Counted from the first letter of the stretch, positions 10,906 to 22,965 are shown. The stretch: DNA of 64,000 nucleotides from Enoplolaimus lenunculus (GCA_030248215.1 JASANG010000356.1:124001-188000), one strand, 5' to 3'. Notes: generated from the sequence alone by a model not told the origin. Made by a program: numbers and translations.

Positions 10906-11700
10906 AAACAGACGGTGCAATAGATTCGTTGTGCGCTGTTGCGGCGGCTTTCACAAAAATGTCGGCAGTTGGTGGTGACGAACACAACTGCTGATGATCA
11001 CAAGGCTTAATATAGTTATAAATTCGATTAATGTTCGCTATAATAACAGTACTGAAACTAAAAGTAAACAAGTTATTTGACTGAAAGTCAAATGCACGGT
11101 CACCGCGAGTTGGTCAAACCCAAAATTGTTGTGCTCCATCAAGCTCAAATGATAGAATTCACATAAATGTGGATCTAGTGGTGGTTATCTGCACACAGAC
11201 AAATTGCCTTTGAGTAATTAAGCCTTAATATGCCAGCGGAACGTTGTAAATTTAAGACAGCTAAGTCTCTGGAATCTTACCAAGTACTTAAGTTATATAG
11301 TTACTTAAGTGGATTTTGAGCAAAAAAACGCAAAGTGTCAGCCATTGTTACAACAAAATATAGTAAGTTTTGATACAAATTAAAGAGGCACCATTAGTCT
11401 ACCATTACTAGACCAAAATTAGCATGTCTGAATGGCTCATTGTTAATACATCAAAATTAGGCAGCGATTTAGTATTTACTTAACCTGAGTATATACGCTT
11501 TTAAAAACGATAAAATGGAGTGTTTCTGAAAACTTAGTTAACTACATATCCACCTTAAGTTTTGCAAAGTATTTACTTAAGAAAAGAAGAACTCCCGTCA
11601 AAAACTTTCCGATAATTAATATTTACTTATTAACTTAAGCATCTTTCACAAATATCAAATTGGTTAAGTTATTAAGCCAGTGTGTAAATCAGGGCTTTAG

Positions 11701-11828
11701 CAGTAGTATTTATATCCTTAAGCCTACACCTAAGAATAGGAATAAGCTTATACATAAACCTGAGTCTTAGCCTAGCTTACTTCGTATCAGTCTCATGACA
11801 AACGGTCTGCCCCTGATCTATATGGTCC
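11701..11828. mobile_element. Family C MITE, degenerate
   Basis: CAGTAGTATTTATATCC on the left and CCCTGATCTATATGGTCC on the right are worn family-C termini. Between them are CCTAAGCC-like words and CTTAGCCTAGCTTACT. No TSD. Confidence 0.6.
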
Positions 11829-12265
11829 AGCAACTGCTCAGCAAATATTTAAGTATAAAGTTATACTTTAGTGAAAGGTTTCAGAATTCCAGCCATTATT
11901 CCGTACGTTTTCGCGCAATTACGTCCACACTTGGTCTATTTCAAGATATATGCTTTTTTACATAGTCCCTGAATGTCGAATTCGATTTAAGTCAGAGCTA
12001 CAGTTCAGCTCATGTTTTGCTTGAAAAGAAAATTCTACAGTAGAACAAACCTCTTCTAAGTGTTATGGTTGTTGTTATTATTCATTGTTAATGTAATATA
12101 CGTAGATTTTCAGTTTATTTTCGCTGGACGAAGACGTAGGCGGTCAAATTATGTGCAATTAGGGTAACCGGTTTGGGCAGGTGACTATAAGCCGGACAGT
12201 TGTTATTTTGGTTCGTTTTGCATGCTGACTTATAGACTACAAAAAACTTTACTCTTCCCCAGGTC

Positions 12266-12480
12266 TTAAAACAGACCTTTGGTGCGGCCTACAGGAAGCA
12301 AAGCTACGAGTAATGCTTCAACGGACGGCTGAAACTGCAGTCGAACTCTCGGCGCAATGGACAGCGAGGTGCCGTTGGGCTGAGTTACCGGAGTGGAGCA
12401 AGTGACTGGCTGCACAAATGTGCGAATAACCGCACACTCTCCACATATTTTTGTGAGTTTAACGTTTAGCATGCAAACCT
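12266..12480 (-). CDS. Unidentified possible terminal exon
   Basis: An open minus-strand frame ending in TAA at 12268-12266. It encodes about 70 residues with a four-cysteine start (CMLNVKLTKICGEC) and a smooth hydrophobic end (SVEALLVALLPVGR). It stands out because its base composition is more coding-like than its surroundings, and AAATTTAAGCAG just upstream could be a 3' splice site. I recognise no family. It could be the last exon of a minus-strand gene whose other exons I did not find, or chance. Confidence 0.2.
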
Positions 12481-12750
12481 GCTTAAATTTACTGAGCGGC
12501 ATAACAGACGATTATTTTCCAGACGGAACATAAGATTCTTATCGTTCCGAACATGCACGAACTGTAATGAAAGCATATACATTCCGGCCAACAAAAATTG
12601 TATCACATTTCCACATATAATGATATAATAGGAATTGAGTGAAAAATTCTAGATTAGAATTTTGTAAATTTAACCAAAATTTTTCGTAAAAACGTTCTAA
12701 TATATACATAATACATATTTCTTTGAAAATAGCCGCGAGCAAATACAAGA

Positions 12751-12772
12751 GTCACCGCCCGAGGGCGGTGAC
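12751..12772. repeat. Perfect 10-bp-stem hairpin
   Basis: GTCACCGCCC, a two-base GA spacer, then GGGCGGTGAC: a fully complementary GC-rich stem in AT-rich DNA. It does not match the histone mRNA stem-loop. It may be a worn tip of a family-I element, which uses the same GGTGAC words. Confidence 0.7.
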
Positions 12773-13026
12773 AATAACAGAAAAAACAAAATAGTTTGAC
12801 AGTTAAGAAATTCTATTGTGGTTCACGGTCGTCTCACTGTGTGAGACTACGAGCATTTGCCACAGGCCGTCATACAGGTAGAATTGAGACAGGCGTATTC
12901 TCAGACCCTGGTAAATAAATTGTATTCCTGAATTTACTGTGACTCGAGACGTATTTCGGCAACGATTGCTCAAGTTGCCGATCATAGCAAGCACGATTTT
13001 CAAGGTTATATACAATGTGGCCAAGG

Positions 13027-13208
13027 GCCCAGGCAAGCCTGTAGCCATCACACCTTGCTAGGAGGCTGAAAAATTTTTTTAGGAGTGGCATACAAGTGTT
13101 TGCAATCATTAACAAGCAAGTTTGAATCTTTTCTAGGGAGGAGGCAAAAACTTCTCCAGGGGCTATAAGCCCCTTCGACCTCCCTCAGGATACCGGCTCG
13201 AGTCCAGG
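13027..13208. mobile_element. Family B MITE, degenerate
   Basis: Shows CCTGTAGCC at the left, CACCTTGCTAGGAGGCTGAA and AACAAGCAAGTTTGAATC inside, and GGATACCGGCTCGAGTCC at the right. The order of motifs matches intact family-B copies. No TSD was read. Confidence 0.6.
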
Positions 13209-13393
13209 ACCCAGCGACGGTAAAATACGTACAGCTGAAGGGCTGTTCCAAATATACTCTGTACGAGGTGGCTATATATCTACTAAGTCCAGTACTGCTA
13301 CAAGTCAAGAACTGATTGAAAAACTAAACTGTAATGAAGACATATCGCCGCCGCATTCATCGTCATTCACACTTCCGTTTCCTGTAATGTGTA

Positions 13394-14010
13394 CTGTAGT
13401 GACTCTGAAAAGAGAGGGGACCGGGCCCGTAGCCAAGGGGGGGCAGGGGGGAGGAGCCTATCCTGGAAAATTTTTTGCCCCCCCCTAGAAAATTTTCAGT
13501 CTTGCTTGCAAGTCACTAAATCCCATTAATTGCCCATTCTAAAAAATTTTAGCCCCCCCCAGCATGGTGAGCTGGCTACAGGCCTGGAGGGGACTGACAT
13601 TTATTGTGGCTCTTCAGAGGGTGCCCCCTGCTATTCGGTTACGGATTGTTATTTATTTTTAACCCGCCATCCACCGACCTTCGTTATTGATATATATCCG
13701 GTATTGCAACTATCCGTTGAATTAAACGTTTTTGTCTTGTATCAAAAGTTTGAGCGATAATGGAAGGTTATACTTAGAAATGTACTCTCAAAAAGTTAAG
13801 TGTGCGTTAAAGTTTCGCACTCAACTTTACCTGGTCCGTGAGTCATTTATGCACTACAATCAGGGATAATTGATATTTACGGCCTCTAGTTAGGGTTTAG
13901 GAATTCTATCCGCTTACAGGCTCTTATTAGAGATAGGCACTCTTTTTGAGTGGGGCTCAAAATGGGGACACCCTCCTTATTATTTCCCCCTCTTATCCGG
14001 GTCACTACAG
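13394..14010. mobile_element. Family D MITE (TA-flanked), host of a nested family-B insertion
   Basis: The left end is CTGTAGTGACTCTG and the right end CCGGGTCACTACAG. It is flanked by TA at 13392-13393 and 14011-14012, as expected for Tc1/mariner/pogo-type insertion. The interior matches copies at 44487-44935 and 49310-49735 (GGTTACGGATTGTTATTTAT, ATTGCAACTATCCGTTGAAT). A family-B element occupies 13422-13586, so about 450 bp belongs to family D itself. Non-coding. Confidence 0.85.
13422..13586. mobile_element. Family B hAT-type MITE nested in family D, exact 8-bp TSD
   Basis: Ends are CGGGCCCGTAGCC and GGCTACAGGCCTG. The 8-bp duplication GAGGGGAC lies at 13414-13421 and 13587-13594, inside the family-D left subterminal region. 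It is 165 bp long, with CCCCCC-rich flanks and the typical core TTTTCAGTCTTGCTTGCAAG. This is the clearest proof that family B is an independent hAT-type unit. Confidence 0.92.
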
Positions 14011-14361
14011 TATGTAACCCTGCGTTTTCTAGCGAAAAGTTTACGCATTGAAACAACTAAAAGTTTCAGGTTCAGCCAAACGTTTACAACTTGCAAAAAA
14101 TTTGGAATGATCAGCTAAACGGCTTTCGTGTTTTATCTCGGAATCTTCGACAACTGTGTCGCATTTGTACCCAGAATTACATCAATTTAGGTAAGAGGAT
14201 TTATTCCACATTTGTTTGGTACTTGTTGTTCCATTACCGATAGAAGCATATATAATGGGTTATACATGGAATTTAAGTTCGGGAAGGTATAACTTCAACG
14301 AAAAATTCTTACGAGCCGGGCAGTGGAAACCGAATAAATTGTGCAAGCTGGAGATTAAGCG

Positions 14362-14675
14362 GTGCGCTATACTTGTCATGCGGCGCCGTCTGTCACTGTC
14401 TGTCGCCGTGCATCGCTGACCGTCACTGCCTCGTATCGTAGGCGACGGCGACAGACGGTGGCATACGACGACGGTTTGCGCCAAGTGAGGCGCCATCGTC
14501 ACCCTCCGTCGCCGTTCGTCACCGCCGTATCATACACAACGGCGACGGACGGTGACGTACGACGACGGTCGCCGACGGACGGTGACGTACGACGACGGTC
14601 GCCGACGGACGGTGACGTACGACGACGGTCGCCGACGGACGGTGACGTACGACGACGGTCGCCGACGGCCGGCCC
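14362..14675. repeat. Family I element expanded into a 30-bp minisatellite
   Basis: Begins GCGCTATACTTGTCATGCGG like other family-I copies. From about 14540 to 14665 it carries roughly four units of a 30-bp repeat (CGACGGACGGTGACGTACGA followed by CGACGGTCGC), nearly identical to each other. Long open frames through it (repeats of RRRSPTDGDV and complements) are by-products of a period divisible by three, not proteins. Confidence 0.85.
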
Positions 14676-15391
14676 CGGAGTAAATCAGAAAAAAATTTAA
14701 AAAGTCAGCGCAATCCACATTCTAATGTCTTTAAAAATGTCGTTTTGACAAATTCGTCAATTACTGAGGTGCACACCATTTACATATAATATGACGCCTT
14801 CAATCCTTCGAATGTATGCACTAATTCCAACCGCATGAAGGCTTACAGAATTGAATTAAACTAGTACACTGCACGCAAAACAATACCTTTTAAACTCGAA
14901 AAAAGTAAATTTTAATAGCTTATCATCCAGAGTTTACGGCAGAATAGCATGGCAATAAACCTACTAGCGAATGATACAACCATGTTTAATCAATAGACCG
15001 ATAGCCTGAAATCTATATTAAGCTTAGCTGGTTTGAGTAAAATTTATGGATTTACGACAGTACTTAAAATAGACGCACAAACGAAAGTTTGTCAGATTCA
15101 GGAAAATATTATAAACACAGCTGCTGATGCAAGGGTACATATCATAAAAAGTATATAGTATTAAAATTAGTAAATTACCAGTTAGTGATAGGTTTTCAAA
15201 CTTGCGAAGTCTTGCGGTTGCGGATGTCAAAATTTGCACGGAAGTAGAATAATTTAAGTTGAAAAAATGTGTATAATTTCACAGCTCACTATTCAGTTAT
15301 TTTGAAGTTACAAGACTTATCGCTAACTGGAAATAGTTGAGTACACATTTGAGAATACGGACAACGGTATCTAAATATTAAGGACGAAGCT
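14676..15391. other. AT-rich intergenic DNA with a family-G fragment
   Basis: Around 15168-15360 there are words of family G: ACCAGTTAGTGATAGGTTTT, then ACAAGACTTATCGC and ACACATTTGAGAATACGG. The rest shows nothing I can name. Confidence 0.4.
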
Positions 15392-15572
15392 ACAACAAGT
15401 TGTCGCCTGACCAGTTGTCGCCAAACAGTGCCCTAAAGCCTATGAATAAATCTGAGCATAATAGTAAGCGTAAGCATAAGCATATGTATAATAATGGGTG
15501 ACGAATTATAGAGCCGATGAAATTTTGGTTTACAAGTTGTCGGTCGACGAGTTGTCGGGCGACGAATCGTCC
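15392..15572. mobile_element. Family F MITE (rGACAAsTTGTCG hairpin ends)
   Basis: The left end CAACAAGTTGTCGCC and the right end GAGTTGTCGGGCGACGAATC form imperfect inverted repeats. The core has AAGCGTAAGCATAAGCAT, a degenerate relative of the TTAGGC-type core. Another copy lies at 48986-49172. No TSD was read. Confidence 0.6.
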
Positions 15573-16918
15573 TGATATGTTATGGATACCAGCAGATACA
15601 AAGGCAATGAAGAAAAACATGGTATGTTGAAGGGAAAGGTGTTGATCTTTTGGGTAACTCATCCATCATTGTACAATAAGAAACAAATCAAACTGTAGGA
15701 CCTGGTGAAATAAAATGCAACAGAGCAACCTCGGTTTATTATCACAATCGAATAAACCCTATCTTACACATTGTGGGAATATATCATATGAATTAATAAA
15801 GGTATAGCATGCGAGCCATAATAGTTTGAACGAGGCGAGGTTTGAAACTCTATTTCCATAATAAGCATTTTTTTACGAATTAAACATTTACGGGACCACT
15901 GGTTCATCTAGAAATTTCTCACGGTTGGCGCTGTATAATAATATGATGAAAAGTCCTCGCGAGCGAAACGAACAATACACTAAATGCAATTTTCGTCTCA
16001 CAAAACTAAAAATTTGTCAGTTATTATAAGGGGCCTTAGAAATTTTCATAAAAAAATTTTCTGATCAGAGGGCGCACCCGCATTTCTCTAAATACGACCC
16101 TGTGCAGGTCCATGATTTTCAAAACGATAGTCGTCAGATTGTATTTAATGCGACAAAAATCGTGACTCTGAACACAGTGAATTTGTACTTATTCTATGCC
16201 TATGTGAAACTTTCAGTTCAGAAAGGGGGATGGTGTACTCACTTTTGTCACACCCCCTGTATCTGTCACTGTCACCGGCAAAATTTGCCGTGTGCAGGAC
16301 CTAGCGCTTCTGTACAAAATACCAATACGTCAAACACAATGCCATATATTCAATGAGCCATCTAAATGATGAGCAAAACCATGCCGCTAGCGATAAAACC
16401 TATTTGTCAAAGAAAAGCAAATATTGACAGAAACCCGTTTGGTTGACTGGTTGAAAAAAACCTGGCTTGCCGTGGTTTCAATTACAGACCATGCCGCCTT
16501 TCTAAGCGTAAACCGTACAATTCATGACATAAATGTTTCGGGCCCCAAGCCAGAAAGCGGCAAGAGACGCTGAGCTCCGACGGAAAACTTTTGATCCACG
16601 AGAAAATTTAGCGACGCTAGTAAAGTGATGCTAAATGCTTCGACGTCCCAATTGAAAAAATTAACCTCCACTAGCAAGTTAAGCTAGTCGCGGGCGTGGT
16701 GTGTTTTCTGCCGCAGCAATCGTGAATAGCTGTTTTATTGCAGTAAACGAAAATTATATTATTGTTCCTTATGAAATCCGTTCGCGTAATAAGCAAACAA
16801 AATTAATGTATGATTTTGCAAGTTGGCAAAACAGATAAAACCTGTGGAAGTTAGCTTGACGTTATCTGGCTCCGGGCCAGGACTGTAATTCTTTGTTCCG
16901 GTTGCCGTCGAAACAAAG
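15573..16918. other. Intergenic DNA without recognisable features
   Basis: No supported exon, RNA gene or repeat termini. Confidence 0.5.
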
Positions 16919-17120
16919 GGCCCATGTAAAGATCAGGAGCGGAAAGTTTTTGTGCGGGACTGCAACAGAGTATAGCTTAAGCTTTAGACGAATTTTTTTG
17001 CTTAGGCTTAAGCTAAGGCTTATGATAAGCTTATTCTTGCGCTTAGGTTTAGCCTTTGGCTCAGGCTAGGCTTAGGAATATGCTTATGATGCTGTAACGG
17101 CCTTGTCCCATACAGTGGCC
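16919..17120. mobile_element. Family C hAT-type MITE with exact 8-bp TSD
   Basis: Starts GGCCCATGTAAAGATCAGG and ends GTCCCATACAGTGGCC. It is flanked by AAACAAAG at 16911-16918 and 17121-17128. The core has GCTTAGGCTTAAGC and GGCTTAGGAATATGC words. It is 202 bp and one of four copies that fix the boundaries of this family. Confidence 0.92.
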
Positions 17121-17128
17121 AAACAAAG

Positions 17129-18619
17129 AAACAAATTTGCTTCATAAAACCGGTGAAGTTGTGGTTCTTTGATTTTTGAGATAAATTAACAACTGGTAAT
17201 GTTTAGTCATTACAAAATTGCGTAATAAAATTCTAAAATGAAAATGATAACCAAAATATGAAGATGTAACTACATTTTATAAATTCAGAAGTGGAGACAT
17301 TTCGCCGTATTGATTTTGCAAAGGGGTTTACGTTCAATAAAAATTTCGAAGGGGTCTCTTGTGTTATCGACTGAAAAAGTTCCCCCCAAAAACACCTGGA
17401 CTATTAATATCACTAACGGGTTTTGACTTCAAAATAAAATTTTGGTAATATTTCAAATTGACCGAGTTATCCTGGCTATGTAAGGTATAATAATTGCATG
17501 AATAGTTAAATTTAAAAATGTATAATTAGAAATTAAAGTAACTAAATTATTTTACTAAAAAATTGTTTTTTAAACTTCCGCGTTTTACTACACTAATTTC
17601 AACCAATTACGAGTCAGTCGGAAGTGATTTTGTGCAGTGAAATTGTAATTAAATCTGATCCAGTAAATCATGAAAACATTAGGCACTAACAGGTATTTTG
17701 CAAGAGCGTGTCGCTCGTAGCTTACCTTAGCCAATTCTTATATATAAGTATATAGATTAAAAAAATATTGGCTAATGGGATATCACATTGTCACAATTTT
17801 CACATGTTTAGTCGTTTCGCTTAAACACCCCTCGTTTCGTTTAAACACCCCTGCGTCTCTGCGCAGCGCACCCTAACCCAACAGGTACTTACGCTGTGCC
17901 ATGGAAATAATATGCCAGGAATATGAAGCAAACTAAAAATTCCCTCACCATGACGACGCATTTATGCGTTCACCCAAACTAGGCACGACAAATAATAGAT
18001 ATATATTTAGCCTTCACATGGTCAGCTCAGGGGTCACTGGATTACGAGCGTGTAATTTTTCTAACAACCCTGTGCCATGCCTCGTTTAGGACCGCATATC
18101 TCGAATATCATTGTGAGAACTGCCACAAAGCCAATAAATATTGGAAATTAACAAACTTTGAATGTTTGAGTGGAATGCTGAAATTCGATTCTTAAACGTT
18201 GTTTCAACAAAATCGTTTCAAACAATTTGTCAAAACTGAAATATTTTTAACCAATTAAATCGTAGATGCCCGAAAATTCAACTAAACAAATCAGAATAAA
18301 CGCCATCTGAACTCATTTAAATGCCGATGCCTAGCAACCGGATACTTTCAACGTTAGATACACTTCAAATAGAACTTTAAACCTTTAGTTGAACTCTTAT
18401 CGCACTAGTAGCATAAACCTAAATAGGTATTACTAAAGCGATTCTCTAGGGAATCCAAAAGCTAAAAAAATTAAAAATCACGTTAAAGCTGACACTTGGT
18501 TCAATTTACGTTCGATTGTTGTGCTTGCGCTAAAATGAATCGAAGGCGAGCAGGGCTGCTATTGGTAGATACGCTGGGAAATCAACAGGGGCTCTTGTAC
18601 ACTTTGGGGCCTACACCCA
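17129..18619. other. Intergenic DNA without recognisable features
   Basis: AT-rich. There is a short repeated phrase (TCGTTTCGYTTAAACACCCC) in tandem near 17811-17850 and nothing else I can support. Confidence 0.45.
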
Positions 18620-18621
18620 TC

Positions 18622-18712
18622 GACGCGGCTAAGGCGTATGTTTAGGAAAAGGCTTGCCTATGCTTATGCTTAAGCTTTTGTCTAAGCCTGAACTTAAGCC
18701 CAAGTCTTAACA
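18622..18712. mobile_element. Family C MITE fragment
   Basis: Only the core remains: TATGCTTATGCTTAAGCTTT and TAAGCCTGAACTTAAGCCC. No termini are readable. Confidence 0.4.
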
Positions 18713-19034
18713 TTCCGTGGCGGAAAGCGTACAAGCACCATAGAGCATAAAAATGTTTGAAGAAAAATATGCGAAAGACCTGTTCAATACTTGTTCGTGA
18801 TGCCAAAAATGGTATGTAAAAGTTTCCTACAGTTGCTCGTGCATTTTCGCAAGGTTTTACGTCATTAAGCATGCACTTAAACGTGGATTGAGAAACAGTT
18901 TGAAAATCACAATTATTCTTCTGTTCGTTTTAATTTGAATATTGAAGTTATAGGAAGTTTGGGTGTAAACAGCTCAATAATTGCATACTTATACATCAAT
19001 ATTTGAAATAAATACAATAGCAGAGTACACACAC

Positions 19035-19262
19035 AATAAATTGTCTTATATTCAAGACATATTGTCTGAAATTTAAAACCATTATGTCTGGAATTAAAGG
19101 CATTTATTTCTTAAATATTTTAGAAATATGAATCTGAATTTTTTCAGACTTAAAAGTCTGAAGTTGAAGACTTTGTTTCATGAACTATTAAAATCAATAT
19201 TTCTGAAATATAACACAAATATTTCTGGAATATAACACAGATATTTCTGAAATACAAGACAA
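19035..19262. repeat. AT-rich self-similar repeat with 22-bp tandem end
   Basis: Opposed words such as TTGTCTGAAATTTAAAA and TTTTTCAGACTTAAAAGTC make it partly palindromic. Its right end is about three units of ATATTTCTGGAATATAACAC (19199-19260). It may be a family-E-like element but lacks readable CACTG ends. Confidence 0.5.
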
Positions 19263-20309
19263 AGAATTACCAGGAAAACGACTCCAAAATTCGGGCTAAA
19301 GCTCAACGAGATAAACGGCTCTACATACCTAAACCCAAATAGCAAAGTTGATCACAAAAAAGTGCTTGAGAGAATAACTTGTAGAGGTCAAAACAATTTA
19401 CTCGCTTGCTACCCTCGCTCGCATAAAAACTATATAGGTGAGGTTATCCGCACATAAAACGATGCTAGGCCCCCTGAGTACGAGCACGTATAGTCAGGTT
19501 TATTGCAGTAGCTTTAAGCTTAATTTTTGAAATGTGGTTTCTGTGTTACTGACGTAATATTAATTTCAAAGTACTTAAAGTAGACATGCTTTAAATTGGA
19601 TAATAAATACATAACTAAATACCATATTAAGGCACGCAGTTGGAAAAAATTTGGTATTGGTAAGACCAAAATTATTCTAGGCAACTGTCCAACATTTTCA
19701 GGACGGTTTCTTCTACTGATTCGTTTGCTTAATCCAGGACATTTTAAGACGCTGTCCTTAGTGTCGAATACAAAATTTCCTTACAAAACTAAAATAAATC
19801 TGTATACACGGCAAGCCTTGAATTTTCTAAACTACAGCAGCCCAAAATAGTCCAAATGGTGCACTGCCGGATGGGAAGAAGAGCAACGGAACCAGCGACA
19901 AGGCGTACCAGTGTTGATAGCGAAGCGAGCAAGAACTCAAACGTAATTTTAACATTCAATTTTAATACAATTTTTTTGGTTTGGAAATTCAAGAGACAGT
20001 CCTGCCATGCCCTCGACCCGCCCCTTTTGCTACGACTCTAACTGTTGACATATTTGAATACCCAGCTGTATTTACTCTTACACAAATTCAATATCCATAC
20101 GTACTCTTCTATATTCGATTTGAAACAGTCATCGAGATATTATTGTTGTGCGTGGAAAATTTAAGTTAACAAAAAAATTCAGTGATACGATAACTAAAAA
20201 AACTGGAAAATATATTTTTTCAAAATACCCTGTACGAACTGAAAAAATTCTCAAAAGATGTGGTCTTGGGAAGTATTGTGCGGTAATTGCCTCTAAATGA
20301 AACCAGGGT

Positions 20310-20460
20310 GAAAGTGGAAGTTAATAACCGGAACCGGAGGTCGATTTTTAACCGGAACTGATGGCAGACGTCAGGTCGGATTTTGCAAAATAAATTTGTG
20401 TGTAGGTATGACCCGGAAAAAGAGACAAAAACCAACTGATGGCAGACGTCAGGTTGTTGT
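20310..20460. repeat. Family A remnant with a short internal duplication
   Basis: Contains AACCGGAACCGGAGGTCGAT and two copies of ACTGATGGCAGACGTCAGGT (20357-20376, 20434-20453). These are family-A terminal words without the full element. The flanking DNA from 19263 to 20309 shows nothing I can name. Confidence 0.45.
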
Positions 20461-21332
20461 ATTGTTGCAAAAATAAATTTCAGCTGCGTAAGGTAAATGA
20501 CGTTTTACATAGGGAATTAAGGAAGTCAGAAGCCCTAGAAGTTCTATTTCTGCAATCATTTTTGAAAAACAAAAATTTTTAAAAAATATTTAGCAGCACT
20601 GATTTTTTTCGAACAACTGATATCGACTATTCTTTAAAAAACAGGCAAAAGCTTAAAATTCTATGCTCTTTGACCATATGTCTCGACGAAAAAGATAGCA
20701 AATCTGTCACATTTATTGTTTAATTCCGGGTCGTAATGGACATTGCTTACGCAAAGAAATATGCTCATACAACTGTTACGGACTTGTTCTTTACATTGGT
20801 CATAACTTGACAAAAAAGCCGATGTTTTTTCCTAAATTTGAAAAGTGCCTGTTATTGTTGGTAATCAGCAGATTTTGTAAACGATGCTAAACATAATTCT
20901 ATTAAATCACTAGTTTGAAGACTGACTCAAAACTTGCATAAGTATACCAATCAACGCCGGCGTTCGGTGATGTGTAATTTAGATTTTAACCCCTTGCTAG
21001 TTCAGTTTGCAAGCACTTATAAGAACCTTGTATTTTGAAATGCAGAAACGCTTTAATTCCAAAATGAGTTCGATAACATTGAGTGAAAATAAAACTGCGG
21101 ATACTACGAATTTAAGCTAAATACAGCCAATGGCTGTCAAAAACATGACACATTAGTGTTTTGTGAATGAATTGTGATCGTATTCATAACAACAAATCCT
21201 AGCGCTTCTCGGCGTAAAATTTTCGTTTCAACTCAAGCCGAGTACGTATGGTTCACAATTTCTTTTACATCTGAGCTTGTACAATAATCATCGTTCTATA
21301 CTACATTCCCTTACAGTTGTCGAAAGTTTAGA

Positions 21333-21465
21333 ATCTTGCCCCCTGAATAAATTTTCACCCCCCTTAGATAACTTTCAATCTTGCTTGCAAGTCAACAAAA
21401 ACCCTTGTATGCCCTTCCTAAATACTTTTTACCCCCCCAGCAAGACGAGCTGTTTACGCACCTTG
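21333..21465. mobile_element. Family B MITE, degenerate
   Basis: Internal family-B words are present in order: TCTTGCCCCCTGA, ACTTTCAATCTTGCTTGCAA, CCTTGTATGCCC and CCCCCCAGCAAGACGAGCTG. The termini are worn. Confidence 0.6.
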
Positions 21466-21724
21466 TACACTACCTTACAGTATGTGTTGAAATTTTAGGA
21501 TTTTGACACAAATTTAGGTTTCAGCTGATGGAAGGAAGTGCTCAAATACCGAAAAGTTGACCTATGCGAATATATTTGGAAGATAATGTATGTTTCATAG
21601 GCCTACAAAATTGGAATTTTTCTGCATCTGCATAACTGTTATATAGCCGTCAGTAGTCAAAAGTGAAAACTAACCTAACGACCGTTTGAACTCGCAGACT
21701 AAATCATGGAGAAACTCCTATGCC

Positions 21725-21895
21725 GCAACGTAGTATATGCATATTATTAACGCTAATCCTAAGCCTTAACCCAGGCGTACGAATGAGCTTATACCTAAAC
21801 CTAAGAGCAAACGTAAGCGAAAAATAGTCTAAAATTTACTGTTACTTCGTTGCAGTCCCACAAAAAAGGTATTGCCTCTGATGTTTCCAGGGGCC
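21725..21895. mobile_element. Family C MITE, degenerate
   Basis: Reads in inverse orientation: GCAACGTAGTATATGCATAT, then CCTAAGCC words, then CAGTCCCACAAAAAAGG and GATGTTTCCAGGGGCC. No TSD. Confidence 0.65.
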
Positions 21896-22960
21896 TAAAC
21901 GGCAAAAAAGCGGTGGTTCAAATCTATGCTTGAAAATAGATTTGAGATAACATCGAAAAGATTCATACAAAAAATTGTTAAGCTTGAAGTATTTTATTCA
22001 AAATACTTAACGCTTAATCCAGATTTCATAGTTTTAAACCAGTCTAACGAAATCGTTAGACATATTTCTATACTCAGCAAAGACAAAATAGAATGGTAAG
22101 CAAAAAAACTAAACAAAACGGCTTTATCACTTTACAACTGATATTGACGCAAATTTTAAAGACAACTACTATTATTCAGAAAATATTGTTAGATTAGGCT
22201 TGATGCATTCTCCAATATATCCTACCACAACGTTATAACAAGGCTGACCGAACAACAATAAAATATAATATTTTGCTTTCGAATATCCAACACTTGATAT
22301 AAAGATTGGTTGCCTAGTAACGTCGTTAACCCTAATTCAAGCTACGACTTTGGAACATTGGCCACCGGACAACGAACATACCGCCTGCGCAAGCCACAGA
22401 TGTTACAAGAGGGCGCCAGATAAACTGCGGTTCCCTGAACAAAAGATTTCTCAGTACGAAGCACTGTCGTTTTAAATAACCGTTCGCATTGTACCAATTT
22501 TATGTTCAGCCAATTTTACATTAGTTTTTCTGCTCCCACCACCACCACCAATTGAAATATGCAAAACTTCAGTTGTATGGTTATATTTTTTCAAAAACCC
22601 ACTACTTTAAAGGTGCTAATTTCAATAGTAGCCGGAAATCGATTTATCAATATGAAATTGCGGGGTTTTCAAGCTATAACTACATTGTTTACGCACCGTG
22701 AGCATTATTGGCGTCTCATGATTAAATATGAATCATAATAAGTAGAAAAACGTGAAATGTTTACAATGGAAAACACCAACAACAACAACTGAGTACAGCT
22801 ATACAGAAACCCCTCGGTTAGCCAGATGGGGGCCTTCAAGGTACAGTTTAGGTAAATATTCGTACCCCCGAAAGAAACTTTTTGGAGTGCTAATTAGTTT
22901 GGCCCATGCTACTTTAAGGAGCGTCCAAGTTTCTCGTGGGTCTATAAAAGAGTAGGTTTC
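21896..22960. other. Intergenic DNA without recognisable features
   Basis: No supported exon or element. Only simple runs such as CCACCACCACCACC near 22538. Confidence 0.45.
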
Positions 22961-22965
22961 GATTC

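Larger units (their letters stand above)
10906..13026. other. Intergenic DNA upstream of the IF gene
   Basis: AT-rich. It contains a family-C remnant (11701-11828), an unidentified open frame (12266-12480, minus) and a perfect hairpin (12751-12772). I see nothing else I can support. Confidence 0.5.

Noticed and set aside
12751-12772. Histone-type mRNA stem-loop
   Set aside because: Stem length, loop and sequence do not match the histone element, and no histone gene is nearby.
14362-14718. Frame of 112 codons with RRRSPTDGDV repeats and its antisense
   Set aside because: Product of the 30-bp minisatellite.
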